Shown here piece by piece: positions 33,109-43,003 of a stretch of 64,000 bases of DNA (positions are counted from its first letter, which is position 1; each line of letters opens with the position of its first letter). The notes below the pieces were generated by a model that ran no database searches, was not told the origin of the DNA, and saw only the letters and a program-made list of their open reading frames with translations. The stretch is taken from the NCBI GenBank assembly GCA_020639075.1, contig JACKHI010000001.1, forward strand, positions 3,286,001 through 3,350,000, written 5' to 3'. Made by a program: the position numbers and the translations under genes. This DNA comes from Phycisphaerales bacterium (GTDB lineage Bacteria; Planctomycetota; Phycisphaerae; UBA1845; UTPLA1).

Positions 33109-36100
33109 CTACGGCGCGCCGGTCCCGGCGGACTCGGCCGACGGCATCGTCGTCGGTCCATCCTTCGCCAAAGGCGCCGTCTCAACAGCTTCGTTCGCAG
33201 TCACGGCCGCCACTTTCGACTGAATAACGCCGTAAAGCTCGACGCGATCACGCGTCGGCGGCGGGTCCCCCTCCGGATCACAGAATTTCATGGCGTTTTC
33301 CCAGCAGCGGTTCGCCTCGGGCTTGTCTCCCAATCGATACAGCGTGTCGGCGAGATGATCGAGGATGACCGGATCGGAGAACTGCGCGGCGCGAAGGGCG
33401 CGGCGCAGGTAATAGACGGCCTCGTCGAACTTCCCCTGCTTGTAGAGCACCCATCCGAGCGTATCGAGACTCGCCGACGAATTCGGATCCTGCGCCAGCG
33501 AGGATCGAACGAGCTGCTCGGCCCGGTCAACGTCGCGCCCCGTGTCGGCCAGCGTGTAGCTCAGGTTGTTGCAGGCCCCGCCGTCCTGCGGCGCCATCCG
33601 ATAGATCTCTTCGAGTTGCTCGATCGCCTGTTCGTCCTGCCCGGATCGCCGATAGATTTCGCTGAGGATGTTCCGCAGATCCATCACGTACGCCGCGTCG
33701 GAGCTGCCCGGATCGTCGACCAGCGGCGTCAACAGCGACTCGGTCAGTCGCTCCGCATCGGCGTAGCGCCCTGCCGCCGTCATGGCATTGATGAGTTCGT
33801 AGTTGGCCTGACGCAGCCGAAGTGCGATCGACGTCGCATGCGGCGCCCCCTGCGCTCGATCCATCAGCTTCTGATATCGACGCACCTGTTCGCGACGCAT
33901 CTCGATGGCGTCGTCGTAACGGCGGGCATGCTGAAACGTCAGCGACAACAGCTGCTCGTATCGACCCGGCTGATCCGTGTCCTCGATGGCGGCCCTTGCG
34001 ATTTCGATCGCATCGTCCCATCGCCTTCCAGACCAACACAAGCGAATGATCGCCGATGTGAGGTCGAAATCCGACGGGTTTTTCTCCAACAACGACAAGG
34101 CCAATTGCATCGCCTCGGTAATCCGCTTGGCGGATTGGAGGTTCGCAAGTAGCTGAATCTGTGCGAGCCGGTCGGTCGGGGCCGCTTCGAAATACTGTCT
34201 GGCCCGCTGGACCGCCTCATCGTGCCGACCGGCCAGCGACAACACTTCAAGGTAGAGATTTCGCCGAAGAAGATCGTCGGGCCGCTCGTTTAACCACGAT
34301 TCAGCAACACGAACGGCTTCGTCCGTTCGATCCGCCGCTCGCAGCTCCTCAACGAGTTGCAGCGTGAACCGATCCTGATGCTCTTTCAGATCATCCCGCG
34401 CGATCAATGCCCGCAGCATCTCGATCGTCGAGTCCGTCGCTCCGCGGTTGTTCGCAAAGTCGAGTTTGCTCTGGATGTACTTCAAGTCCCTGGGGCGATG
34501 CCGCAGAAGTCGGTCGACGACCGTCTCGGCGGCGGCGAAGTCCAGAAGCCTTGCATGCACCTCCGCTTTCATCTCGAGCGCTTTGATGTTCTGCGGATCG
34601 ACGCGAACGGCGGACTCCAACTCCGCAAGCGCCTCGTCGAACCGACTCAGACGGACATAAGTCGTCGCGAGTTCGATATATGTCGCCGCGTCGTTCGGGT
34701 GATCTTTCAAAATCGATCGGAGCTTTCCGAGATAGTCGCTCAGCAACTTGTCCGGCGGCTGGCCCACCGCCGCCAGCAGATCAATCATCGCGCTGCATCG
34801 AACCAGCGCCGGCGAAACGAGCAGCGGCTGCTGAATCCTCTCGAAGATTCGCTGCGCGTCCGCGTAACGCCCCTGGTTCATGTAATAAACGATCAATCGC
34901 TCGCATGCCGCGGCACAGTTCGGATCGATGTCCGCAAGAATCTTCTGATACACGCGCTCGGCCGTTCGCCGATCGCCGTTGCGCTCCGCAATTGTCGCCA
35001 TCCCCATGAATGCATCGAGCCTTGCATCGGACGGCTCGCACCGACCCGCCGCCTCGAACGCCTCCATCGCCGGCACATCCTGGCTGAGCGCGTCGTGCGC
35101 CAGGCCCTTCAGATAGAAGATGCGCCCCGTCTTCACGCCCGCGTCGATCGCCTTCGACGCGGCATCCAGCGCCGCCGTCCATTCCATCTTTTCGATATAC
35201 GCATCCGTGAGCCCCGCAAGCGCGGCGCCATATCCGGGCGTTCCCGTCGTCACTTTGAGGTAATGCTCGATCGCCGCATCCGTCTGGCCCGATGCCGAAA
35301 GCAGCGTCGCGTAAATCATGTGCGACATCGCGTCGTCCGGATGCGCCTCGGTATGCGCGTGTGCCTCCCGAAGTAGCCCGTTCAGATCGAACGTGTCGCG
35401 ATCGTCCCGCAGCATCGACAGCAATGTGGAAGCAGGTTCCGTGTCGAGTTTTGAACCCGCCACGATTTCTTCGTATGCGTCCGCCGCGCGCCCTTCATTC
35501 GCGCGCACGTGGGCAAGCAGATATCGAATATCCGCGCGATCCGGATGCGATTTCGCCGCCGCCACCAGCAGATCCGCCGCCTTGCCGAATCGCTTCGCGC
35601 TGAGCTGCCGCTTCGCCCATTGGATCGACAGATCCGCATCGCCCAGGCTTCGCACCACTGCCTCCGCACGGGCATCGCAGTCGGCATTCGCAGGCAACAG
35701 CTCGCACAACGTCGCAAGTTCGACGACGGACCCGGCGCCCAACTGCGCCAGCGCCAGGAATCGACGCAGACTCTCAAACGCGTCGTCAGCATTTCCCTGA
35801 CGGGCCTGAGCATGCGCCAACTCACGCCACGCATTGGCGTCATCAGGCTTCTCTCGAACGACGCTTCGCCACGCGTCCGCCGCGACCGCCTCCTCGCCAA
35901 GCCGCGCCCGGATGGCGGCGATCCGCCGATTCAACTCCGGTCCCGTCGTCTCGACCATCTCGCGGAGCCGGTCGTTTCGACGCATATCCGCACTGAGTTC
36001 CGTCGTGGCTTCGAGAAACTCCTCATAGAGGTCCGCCGCCGCCGCAAGATATCCCTCCGACTCGACGGTTCTCGCAAGAAACAGCACGGCAAGCACGCGA

Positions 36101-36645
36101 TCCGCTGATTTGGCGTCCGAACCGCTCGCATCCAGCGCAAGTCGGAATTCATAGATTGCCGTCGCCTTGTCCCCCGCGAGCAACGCAGTTTCGCCGGCGA
36201 GTTCGTGGGCCGCGACATGCCTTGGATCGGCTCCGATCGCCGCGGCCAGATCGACTGACGCCTTTTGCGCGTCGCCTAACCGCGCATAGCAGCGCGCCCG
36301 CAAAACGCGGCCTTCGGCGAAATCGGGATGTTTCGTAATCAGGTCGTCCAGCTTCTCGGCGGCTTCGCGCCATCGACCTTCGGCGTAGCGCGACTCGGCA
36401 TCGCGCCAGTCACGCCGATCCGTTCCTTTCAATTCGCCCTCGTGGACGAGGCGAGCGTCGGAGCGCTGTTGTGGAAACTCCGGGACAGGCTCAATGCTGG
36501 AGAGCGGCGTCTTCGCGTTGGCAGGGAGTCCCGCGGGGCTCCACTGCGCGTGCGCACGACTGCCCGCGACGAGAACCAGGACGATTGCCGGCGCCGCCCA
36601 TAACGACCGCCGTCGACACACCGCCGTATCGGACCATCGAACCAT
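33109..36645 (-). CDS. Exported giant TPR-repeat protein
   Basis: A 1178-residue protein made almost entirely of tetratricopeptide repeats after an export signal (SLWAAPAIVLVLVAGSRAHAQ). Clear repeat units include DAESRYAEGRWREAAEKLDD, FAEGRVLRARCYARLGDAQK, EALAELESAVRVDPQNIKAL and SSASLDTLGWVLYKQGKFDE, with the usual W-LG-Y-A-F-A-P positions. I count more than twenty units by eye. Such proteins act as protein-protein scaffolds in the periplasm or outer membrane. ATG 36645 with GGGGAG seven bases upstream is preferred over 36765, which would put 40 extra basic residues before the signal. A long opposite-strand frame is a shadow. Confidence 0.9.
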   Translation of the reverse strand: MVRWSDTAVCRRRSLWAAPAIVLVLVAGSRAHAQWSPAGLPANAKTPLSSIEPVPEFPQQRSDARLVHEGELKGTDRRDWRDAESRYAEGRWREAAEKLDDLITKHPDFAEGRVLRARCYARLGDAQKASVDLAAAIGADPRHVAAHELAGETALLAGDKATAIYEFRLALDASGSDAKSADRVLAVLFLARTVESEGYLAAAADLYEEFLEATTELSADMRRNDRLREMVETTGPELNRRIAAIRARLGEEAVAADAWRSVVREKPDDANAWRELAHAQARQGNADDAFESLRRFLALAQLGAGSVVELATLCELLPANADCDARAEAVVRSLGDADLSIQWAKRQLSAKRFGKAADLLVAAAKSHPDRADIRYLLAHVRANEGRAADAYEEIVAGSKLDTEPASTLLSMLRDDRDTFDLNGLLREAHAHTEAHPDDAMSHMIYATLLSASGQTDAAIEHYLKVTTGTPGYGAALAGLTDAYIEKMEWTAALDAASKAIDAGVKTGRIFYLKGLAHDALSQDVPAMEAFEAAGRCEPSDARLDAFMGMATIAERNGDRRTAERVYQKILADIDPNCAAACERLIVYYMNQGRYADAQRIFERIQQPLLVSPALVRCSAMIDLLAAVGQPPDKLLSDYLGKLRSILKDHPNDAATYIELATTYVRLSRFDEALAELESAVRVDPQNIKALEMKAEVHARLLDFAAAETVVDRLLRHRPRDLKYIQSKLDFANNRGATDSTIEMLRALIARDDLKEHQDRFTLQLVEELRAADRTDEAVRVAESWLNERPDDLLRRNLYLEVLSLAGRHDEAVQRARQYFEAAPTDRLAQIQLLANLQSAKRITEAMQLALSLLEKNPSDFDLTSAIIRLCWSGRRWDDAIEIARAAIEDTDQPGRYEQLLSLTFQHARRYDDAIEMRREQVRRYQKLMDRAQGAPHATSIALRLRQANYELINAMTAAGRYADAERLTESLLTPLVDDPGSSDAAYVMDLRNILSEIYRRSGQDEQAIEQLEEIYRMAPQDGGACNNLSYTLADTGRDVDRAEQLVRSSLAQDPNSSASLDTLGWVLYKQGKFDEAVYYLRRALRAAQFSDPVILDHLADTLYRLGDKPEANRCWENAMKFCDPEGDPPPTRDRVELYGVIQSKVAAVTANEAVETAPLAKDGPTTMPSAESAGTGAP

Positions 36646-36829
36646 CTGCACGCTCCCCGCGTTGGATCGACGCCGATGCCGCTTGGCCGGCTCATTCAAC
36701 CGCCCGGCGGACCCTCGTGTACGTCGCGGCGTCACGCAGGCCGAAGCGTCAGCGCTTCGCCCCATTATCGCACACCGCCGGCCAATCCGGACGGCGCTGT
36801 CGCTCGACGACCGCGCAGCGTCCCCGCCC

Positions 36830-37624
36830 CTAGCGTCGATGCTTCTTCTTGGACAATGTCTTTTTCGGCGCAGCCTTGGACTTGGTTGCGGTCCGGGCCG
36901 GGCTCGCCTTGGATTTTGTCGTTTTCGGGGCCGCTTTCTTCGTCGTCTTGCGAGCCGTCGTCGACTTCGTGGTCCGGGGTTTCTTCGCGTCCGTCGTTCC
37001 GCGCATTTCTTTCTTGCCGGCAGGGCTTTTCGAGTAAACCTTCAGCGCCGAGGACAGCGTGCCGGCGTCGGACTCCTTGATATGGGTCCGCAGGAATTTA
37101 TGGGCGTCCTCAATCGACGTGCCCTCGGGCAAGTGATCCGTCTTAATAAGGTACTCGTAGGCCTGCTCATCCAGGGCGACGGCCGATGAATTCAGATGAT
37201 AGAGCGTGAAAAACGCATTGGCATGCTCGCTGAGGCCGTCGATCGATTCGAGGAACGATGACGCCGCCTTCTTGCCGAGCGCCTTGAGAAAGCCCAGATC
37301 GACTTCGTGAACCTGGTTGTAGATTCCCGTCAGCACCGTCGACACTTCCTCGGCGATCGGCCGCACGCGCGGATAATTCACGCCGATGATCTGGACGAGC
37401 TCGGCGACCGGCGTGACGCGGAGATCGTTCATATCCACAGTGGATTCGTTGAGCCGCGCCAACGCCTCGGCGGCCTTCTTCTGCGTCGTGGATCGGGAGA
37501 GAATCCCGAGAAGCAGCGTATCAACCGCACCCTGAACTTCGACGGGCGGATCCTTCTGGGCCTCTTTCTTGATCTTCCCGAGCAGCTTCTTGATTTTCTG
37601 TGCGTATTTCGTCGCGTTCTTCAT
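36830..37624 (-). CDS. HhH-GPD-like (endonuclease III-like) protein with histone-H1-like tail
   Basis: A 264-residue basic protein in two parts. Residues 1-190 resemble the endonuclease III fold: LLGILSRSTTQKKAAEALARL, a helix-hairpin-helix-like ALGKKAASSFLESIDGLSEH, and ALDEQAYEYLIK where the catalytic aspartate would be. The HhH lysine of bifunctional glycosylases (LPGVGRKTA in EndoIII) is not present, and no Fe-S cysteine loop follows, so enzyme activity is doubtful. Residues ~200-264 are almost only K, A, T, S, P and R (for example KKAAPKTTKSKASPARTATK), like histone H1 and AlgP tails, and should bind DNA without sequence preference. It lies 12 bases downstream of rbfA in the translation cluster. 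Confidence 0.7.
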   Translation of the reverse strand: MKNATKYAQKIKKLLGKIKKEAQKDPPVEVQGAVDTLLLGILSRSTTQKKAAEALARLNESTVDMNDLRVTPVAELVQIIGVNYPRVRPIAEEVSTVLTGIYNQVHEVDLGFLKALGKKAASSFLESIDGLSEHANAFFTLYHLNSSAVALDEQAYEYLIKTDHLPEGTSIEDAHKFLRTHIKESDAGTLSSALKVYSKSPAGKKEMRGTTDAKKPRTTKSTTARKTTKKAAPKTTKSKASPARTATKSKAAPKKTLSKKKHRR

Positions 37625-37636
37625 CGAGTCTATTCC

Positions 37637-38062
37637 TTAGTTGCCCTCGGCGATGTCGTCGTCCCGATCGATCGCCGGCGCCTCGTCGTGAGGACTCTCA
37701 GGTGGTTCGTCTGTCAAGTCGCCCGCTCTGACTTCGTCCAGGGCGCGAATCGTGTCGATCGCCTTCTTGAAACCGATATCGAGATGAAATCGCAGAATGG
37801 GGCACTGCCGCATGTTGATCTGCTTGGCGAGGCGCGTCTGAATCATCCCGCGCGCGCTTTCGAGACCGCGAATCGACGTCTTTGATTCGTTCTCCGAACC
37901 CATGACGCTGACGTAGACGTCCGCTACCCTGTAGTCGGGTGAAACCTCGACGCGCGTCACGCTCGTAAAGCGATGGACGCGCGGATCGTTGATTCGGTTC
38001 GCGATCGCATCGCTGACGACGTCTCTGACGAAATGGGAAATTCGCTCTTTGCGGTGTGCCAT
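37637..38062 (-). CDS. rbfA: Ribosome-binding factor A
   Basis: A 141-residue RbfA, needed for late maturation of the 30S subunit and 16S rRNA 5' end processing. Signature segments are RKERISHFVRDVVSDAIANR, DPRVHRFTSVTRVEVSPDYR and VADVYVSVMGSENES, and the KH-like core ends PILRFHLDIGFKKAIDTIRAL. An acidic tail rich in D and E (about 30 residues) is longer than usual. It is the fourth gene of nusA-infB-DUF503-rbfA. Confidence 0.95.
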   Translation of the reverse strand: MAHRKERISHFVRDVVSDAIANRINDPRVHRFTSVTRVEVSPDYRVADVYVSVMGSENESKTSIRGLESARGMIQTRLAKQINMRQCPILRFHLDIGFKKAIDTIRALDEVRAGDLTDEPPESPHDEAPAIDRDDDIAEGN

Positions 38063-38098
38063 CTGAATATGAATGCGGCGGGCTGCGGACGCGCCCGG

Positions 38099-38380
38099 CT
38101 ACATCAACTCCAACTCGTAGTCCGACAACGACGCGTACGGATTGCCTCGGACTTCATCCACGATCTTGGAAAGGCAGCTCTCCGTGAATCGGCGATCGTT
38201 CGATACCATCGCGATGCCGATGACGCATCGGCGGTGTTCGTCCAGTTCGTCCACTTCGGCGACGGAAATGTTGTGCTTGTTGCCAAGCCGATCCTTGAGA
38301 CTCTTCACGACGCGGCGCTTGTCCTTGAGGGAATTCGCGCCGGGAATGACAAAAGACAATCGAAGCGTGCCGACAACCAT
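38099..38380 (-). CDS. DUF503 (YlxP-like) protein
   Basis: A 93-residue protein of the DUF503/YlxP family, a small ferredoxin-like fold often found between infB and rbfA. It shows VVGTLRLSFVIPGANSLKDK, RRVVKSLKDRLGNKHNISVA and VDELDEHRRCVIGIAMVSND. Its place in this cluster is conserved in many bacteria; a role in translation or ribosome assembly is assumed. Confidence 0.92.
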   Translation of the reverse strand: MVVGTLRLSFVIPGANSLKDKRRVVKSLKDRLGNKHNISVAEVDELDEHRRCVIGIAMVSNDRRFTESCLSKIVDEVRGNPYASLSDYELELM

Positions 38381-38435
38381 GGTTCCGCAACTCAGCCGGC
38401 GACGCTGCGCCGCCCCGCCGACAACGCTTCTCCCG

Positions 38436-41213
38436 CTACTGCGACATCTCGAGGGTTCGCGCGATCTCGATCACCTCGAATGCCTCGATCACGTCGCCCG
38501 GTTTCACGTCGTCGAACTTCTCGATGCGGATACCGCACTCGAATCCGGACTTCACTTCCTTCACGTCGTCCTTGAACCGCCGCAAGGAATCGAGCTCCGC
38601 CGAATCCACGACCACGACGCCGTCCCGAACCACGCGAACCTTGTAGTTGCGGTTGAATACACCGTCGCGAATGTAGCAGCCCGCGACCTTTCCGACTTTC
38701 GAAATATGGAAGATCTCGCGCACTTCGGCCATGCCGCGGCTTTCGATCTTCTTGTCGGGCGTCAACAGGCCTTCCAGCGCCGCCTTGATCTCGTCGCTGA
38801 CTTCGTAGAGAACGCGATACGATCGGATGTCCACGCCGGCATGATCGGCCATTCGCGTGATCGCCGGATCCGGCGCGATATAGAACGCGATGATGATCGC
38901 GTTACTCGCCTTCGCCAGCGTGATATCCGACTCCGTCACCGTTCCGACGCCTGCATGCAGGATCGAGAGCCGAACCTCGTTGCTCTGGAAGTTGGACAAC
39001 TCCTGCCGCAACGCGTCGATCGACCCTTGCGCGTCGGCGCGGATGATGACGTTCAGTTCCGGAATCTTGCCTTCGGCGGCCGTCGCGAAGATCGACTCGA
39101 GCGTCGTCGGCTTGGAGACGGCGACGAGTTCCTTCTCGCGGCGACGCTTGCCGGCTTCCTCGGCGATGTCCTTGGCGCGACGCGCGCTCTTCATCACGTA
39201 GAACTTGTCGCCCGCTTCCGGGACATCGCTCAGCCCCATCAGAACGACCGGCGTGGCCGGGCCGGCCTTCTTCAGTTCCTTGCCCTTATCATCCTTCATC
39301 GAGCGAATACGCCCGTGCCCCGGACCACAGACGATCGTGGCGCCGGTCTTCAACGTCCCTTCCTGCACCATGACCGTCGCTACGACGCCGACCTTTTCGT
39401 CGCGCCGGGCCTCGATCACTGTCCCCATCGCCGGAATCGTCGGATCCGCCTTCAGATCCAGGACCTCCGACAGCGTCGCCAGGTGCGCAAGCAATTCATC
39501 GATGCCTTGCCCTGTCGTCGCCGACGTCTTGACGACGTCCGTTTCGCCGCCCCAATCGCCGCTGGGCGTCAACCCGTGCTCGGACAGCTGTCCGTAAAGC
39601 TTGTTGATGTCGTGATTCAGGTCGATCTTGTTCAACGCGACGACGATCGTCGTATCCGCCGCCTTGGCGTGATTGATCGCCTCCAGCGTCGTCGGCATGA
39701 TGCCGTCGTCGGCGGCGACAACGAGGACGACGACGTCCGTCATGTGCGCGCCGCGCGCTCGCATCGCCGTAAACGCGGCATGGCCCGGCGTATCCAGGAA
39801 CGTGACGATCTTGTCATCGACCTTGACTTGATACGCACCGACATGCTGCGTGATGCCTCCGGCCTCGCCCGCGGCGACTTTCGTCTTGCGAATGCGATCC
39901 AGAAGACTTGTCTTACCATGGTCGACGTGCCCGAGAACCGTCACGATCGGCGGACGCGACGCGAGGTTCTTCCGTTCGATCGCCGCGAATTCTTCGGCCA
40001 CTTCGTCGAGCATCGTCTTCGCTTCTATGACTGACAGCTCGATTCCGTAATCGAGGCAGACCATCTGCGCCTGATCCGCCGTGATCGAACCGTTCGGATT
40101 GGCGTTCACGCCGAATTCCTCGCGGAGCTTTCGAATGATCGCCAGGACCTGGATGCCGCTCTCACGCGACAAATCGCGGATCGTGATCGGCTCCGTCACC
40201 ACAACCGCTTCCTTCTTCGTAATCGGCGTGGGGCCCTTGCCGCGTCGGCTGCTGGGACGATCCACGGCGCGAATGCCGCCGATGCCGCGGCCCTGCGCGC
40301 GAGCGATCCGTTCGCGCATTTCTTCGACGCCGCGCTCGCGCCATTCCTTGAACAGCTCCTCGCTCTTGTCGCGATCGTCGCGACCGCCGCGCTTGTGACG
40401 CGGACTGCGATTCGACGCGTCCTTCGCTTCCGGAACGCGCCCCGATGCACCGCCCCGCGCCGGTGCACGACCGCCTCGTCGTCCCTCTTCCTCCATCTCG
40501 GCCGCCGGCGGCGGGCCGGATCGACCGCCGCCTGAACGGAACGACGATCGTGCCGCCGGGCGCGGCGCTTCGACGCGCTCGGGCCGATCGATCCGCACGA
40601 GATTCGGGCCCTTCAGGGCGGCGGGCTTCGGAATATTCTGCGGCCCCGCGATGACCGGCGGCGCCTCTTCCTTGGGCTCGACGACTTCCGGCGGCGCAGG
40701 TTCAACGGGTGCGACCGCGGCCGCTTCCACTGTCTCAGCCGGCGCTTCCGCGGCAACCTTGAGCGATTCGGCCGGCGCTTGCTCGATCGTCGGCGCCGCG
40801 ACGGTTTCTATCTCTGTGATCGTAGATTCACCTGCTTCTTTCACCAGCGCGGGCGCTTCGGCCGCCACGGCCGGGGGCTCCGCCTCGACGCTCGGCGAAG
40901 GCGTCTCGACCGGCGCGGGCGTTTCGGCCTCGACAGCCGACGGTTCCGCGTCCGGCTGTGTCGGTTCTTCGACCGCCTTCGGCTTCTTCTTCCGCTTGAC
41001 CTTCTTCAGATTGACGCGCGCGGATTCTTCGTGGGTCGTGTTGTGCGCCCCCTCGCTGAACCACTCGCGAATCGTCGCCTCCAGTCCGGCGGAAACGACG
41101 TGCATGTGGTTCTTGATCTCGATGCCCTCGGCGGTGCACTTGGTGATAATCGCCTTGCTCGTGACATCAAGCTCTTTTGCGAGAGTATGAATTCTCTGTT
41201 TCTTTTCAGCCAA
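38436..41213 (-). CDS. infB: Translation initiation factor IF-2
   Basis: About 925 residues. It brings fMet-tRNA to the 30S P site in a GTP-dependent way. The N-terminal IF2 motif (RIHTLAKELDVTSKAIITKC) is followed by a long low-complexity P/E/A/V linker, a second IF2-N domain (ITIRDLSRESGIQVLAIIRK), then the G domain: G1 VLGHVDHGKTSLLD, GITQHVGAY, G3 FLDTPGHAAF, G4 ALNKIDL, G5 SATTGQG. Domains II-IV follow (VVDSAELDSLRRFKDDVKEV, FECGIRIEKFDDVKPGDVIE). The frame is open to 41252, but TTG 41213 with GGAG seven bases upstream starts right at the conserved N-terminal motif, so I use it. Part of the nusA operon. Confidence 0.96.
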   Translation of the reverse strand: MAEKKQRIHTLAKELDVTSKAIITKCTAEGIEIKNHMHVVSAGLEATIREWFSEGAHNTTHEESARVNLKKVKRKKKPKAVEEPTQPDAEPSAVEAETPAPVETPSPSVEAEPPAVAAEAPALVKEAGESTITEIETVAAPTIEQAPAESLKVAAEAPAETVEAAAVAPVEPAPPEVVEPKEEAPPVIAGPQNIPKPAALKGPNLVRIDRPERVEAPRPAARSSFRSGGGRSGPPPAAEMEEEGRRGGRAPARGGASGRVPEAKDASNRSPRHKRGGRDDRDKSEELFKEWRERGVEEMRERIARAQGRGIGGIRAVDRPSSRRGKGPTPITKKEAVVVTEPITIRDLSRESGIQVLAIIRKLREEFGVNANPNGSITADQAQMVCLDYGIELSVIEAKTMLDEVAEEFAAIERKNLASRPPIVTVLGHVDHGKTSLLDRIRKTKVAAGEAGGITQHVGAYQVKVDDKIVTFLDTPGHAAFTAMRARGAHMTDVVVLVVAADDGIMPTTLEAINHAKAADTTIVVALNKIDLNHDINKLYGQLSEHGLTPSGDWGGETDVVKTSATTGQGIDELLAHLATLSEVLDLKADPTIPAMGTVIEARRDEKVGVVATVMVQEGTLKTGATIVCGPGHGRIRSMKDDKGKELKKAGPATPVVLMGLSDVPEAGDKFYVMKSARRAKDIAEEAGKRRREKELVAVSKPTTLESIFATAAEGKIPELNVIIRADAQGSIDALRQELSNFQSNEVRLSILHAGVGTVTESDITLAKASNAIIIAFYIAPDPAITRMADHAGVDIRSYRVLYEVSDEIKAALEGLLTPDKKIESRGMAEVREIFHISKVGKVAGCYIRDGVFNRNYKVRVVRDGVVVVDSAELDSLRRFKDDVKEVKSGFECGIRIEKFDDVKPGDVIEAFEVIEIARTLEMSQ

Positions 41214-41297
41214 AGGGTGTCTCCACGACCACTTGTCGATCGCCGTCGTCATCCGTGCGACGCGTTGCGATCCTCATTCAATTACCGACCGCAGTTC

Positions 41298-42734
41298 CTA
41301 TTCGCTCGCCTTCGTCTCGGTCGATTCATCATCCGCCGGAGCCGCATCCGTGCCCGCCGCGATGACGACTTCATCGTCCGTCGACGGCGACGCGACGTTC
41401 GCGTCCGTGCCTGTATCTGTTTGTGATGCCGCCTCGTCGACCGCATCGGTTTCACTCGCCGCCGATCCAAACGGCGATTCGCCATCCGTCGGAGCAGCGG
41501 AGGTTTCTTCCTCAATGATGCCGGCAGCCTTCTTCCGGGCCAGCTCGGCCTTCGCCACTTCGTCCGCCGCCTTCTGCGCCGCCTGTTCCGCCTGAACGAT
41601 CTTCGCCTCGGCCGTACAGGCCTCGACGATTCGGGCAGCAAGCGCCTCGTCCAATTGCAACTCGCGAACCAGCGGCGCCGCACCGACTTCATCGACGTCC
41701 AGCACGTTAATCAGACCCATCAAGGAGACGCGCTCAGTGATGACGTCTTCCATGCCTTCGACCTTCTGCAGCGTTGCCGCAAGTCGATCGAGACCCTTGT
41801 TGAACTCCGTCGGCGTGAGGATGTCGATGTCCCAGCCTGTCAATCGCGCCGCCAATCGCACGTTCTGACCGCGCTTGCCGATCGCGAGCGACAACTGGTC
41901 TTCCGGAACGACAACCGTCGCGCGACCGAGTTCGAAACACAGCGCCGTGTCCTGGATCTCGGCAGGCTTCAGCGCGTTGGCGATCAGGATCTGCGACGAC
42001 TCGTTCCAGCGAACGATGTCGATCTTCTCGCCGCCCAGTTCCTCGACGATGTTCTTGATGCGGCTGCCGCGCACGCCGACGCAGGCGCCGACCGCATCGA
42101 CTTTCGTGTCAATCGACGAAACAGCCAGCTTGGTTCGATAGCCCGCCTCGCGCGCCAGCGCCTTGATTTCAATGATCCGCTCGGCGACTTCAGGCACTTC
42201 CAGCTCGAACAACCGCCGAATGAAGTCCGGATGGCTGCGACTCAGAATGATCTTCACCTGGTGCGGCGCTTCGCGCACATCCAGAATCAAGGTTCGAATG
42301 CGTTCGCCCGGCTGATGCGTCTCGCCCGGAATCTGCTCGCTGCGCGGAAGGAAACCGTCGGTCCGCCCCAGGCTCACCAGCATCGCGCCGCCTTCGAAGC
42401 GGGCGACTGTTCCCGTGACGATCGTGCCCTTGCGCTCGATGAACTCTTCGAAGATGCTGCCGCGCTCGGCTTCGCGAATGCGCTGGATCATCACCTGCTT
42501 GGCTGTCTGCGCCGCGATGCGCCCGAGCTCCGCCATGCTGATGATGCGATCGTCCGCCTTCGCACCGATATCGCCCGTCAGCCGATCGATCTCGACTGCC
42601 ACCTCTTCGACATCGGGATATTTCTTGCGAATGGCCGTCTCCATCGCCGTCTCGAGATCACCCAGGACGAGGTCCTTGTCGATGTTCTTGTCGCGGGCGA
42701 GGCCGTCTACAATTCGCAGTAAGTCTGAACTCAT
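41298..42734 (-). CDS. nusA: Transcription termination/antitermination protein NusA
   Basis: About 478 residues. It binds RNA polymerase and nascent RNA to modulate pausing, termination and antitermination. The N-terminal domain (LLRIVDGLARDKNIDKDLVL), the S1 domain (GTIVTGTVARFEGGAMLVSL), and two KH domains (VDAVGACVGVRGSRIKNIV and EDQLSLAIGKRGQNVRLAAR with the canonical GxRG and GKxGQN) are in the usual order. The C-terminal ~80 residues are acidic (D, E, S, T, A rich). ATG 42734 fits the family better than ATG 42749. It heads the minus-strand operon nusA-infB-DUF503-rbfA; RimP, often first, is not here. Confidence 0.96.
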   Translation of the reverse strand: MSSDLLRIVDGLARDKNIDKDLVLGDLETAMETAIRKKYPDVEEVAVEIDRLTGDIGAKADDRIISMAELGRIAAQTAKQVMIQRIREAERGSIFEEFIERKGTIVTGTVARFEGGAMLVSLGRTDGFLPRSEQIPGETHQPGERIRTLILDVREAPHQVKIILSRSHPDFIRRLFELEVPEVAERIIEIKALAREAGYRTKLAVSSIDTKVDAVGACVGVRGSRIKNIVEELGGEKIDIVRWNESSQILIANALKPAEIQDTALCFELGRATVVVPEDQLSLAIGKRGQNVRLAARLTGWDIDILTPTEFNKGLDRLAATLQKVEGMEDVITERVSLMGLINVLDVDEVGAAPLVRELQLDEALAARIVEACTAEAKIVQAEQAAQKAADEVAKAELARKKAAGIIEEETSAAPTDGESPFGSAASETDAVDEAASQTDTGTDANVASPSTDDEVVIAAGTDAAPADDESTETKASE

Positions 42735-42833
42735 GATTCCATCTCTCATATTCGAATGTCATGCGGAGTCCGGCGTCCGCACTCGCCTCAGATGTTGGTC
42801 GGACGCAATCCGCACGCCCGCAAAAATTCCAAC

Positions 42834-42862
42834 AAAAAAGTGGGCACTTCGTGAAGCCCACT
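42834..42862 (-). terminator. Intrinsic terminator upstream of nusA
   Basis: On the minus strand AGTGGGC and GCCCACT form a seven-base stem and are followed by a run of T residues. It lies between the end of the ABC ATPase gene (43004) and nusA. It may end the ABC transcript or act as an attenuator in the nusA leader; nusA is autoregulated in many bacteria. Confidence 0.8.
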
Positions 42863-43003
42863 CTTGATCGGTGCTGTCCATCCGGCGGGCACCGTCATCC
42901 GCCTGCGTCGTCGCATTTTTTGCGGCGAAGTCAACGCATAACGATCCCTCGGGTCGTCAGACCGATTCCCCGGCGCAAGACCGGGAGAGCGCGATGAGCC
43001 CGG

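Noticed and set aside
32134..34152. 672-residue plus-strand frame across yebC and the TPR gene
   Set aside because: It overlaps two clear genes on the other strand; arginine/histidine/valine-rich shadow composition.
38142..40034. 630-residue plus-strand frame opposite infB
   Set aside because: Shadow of infB; no motifs.
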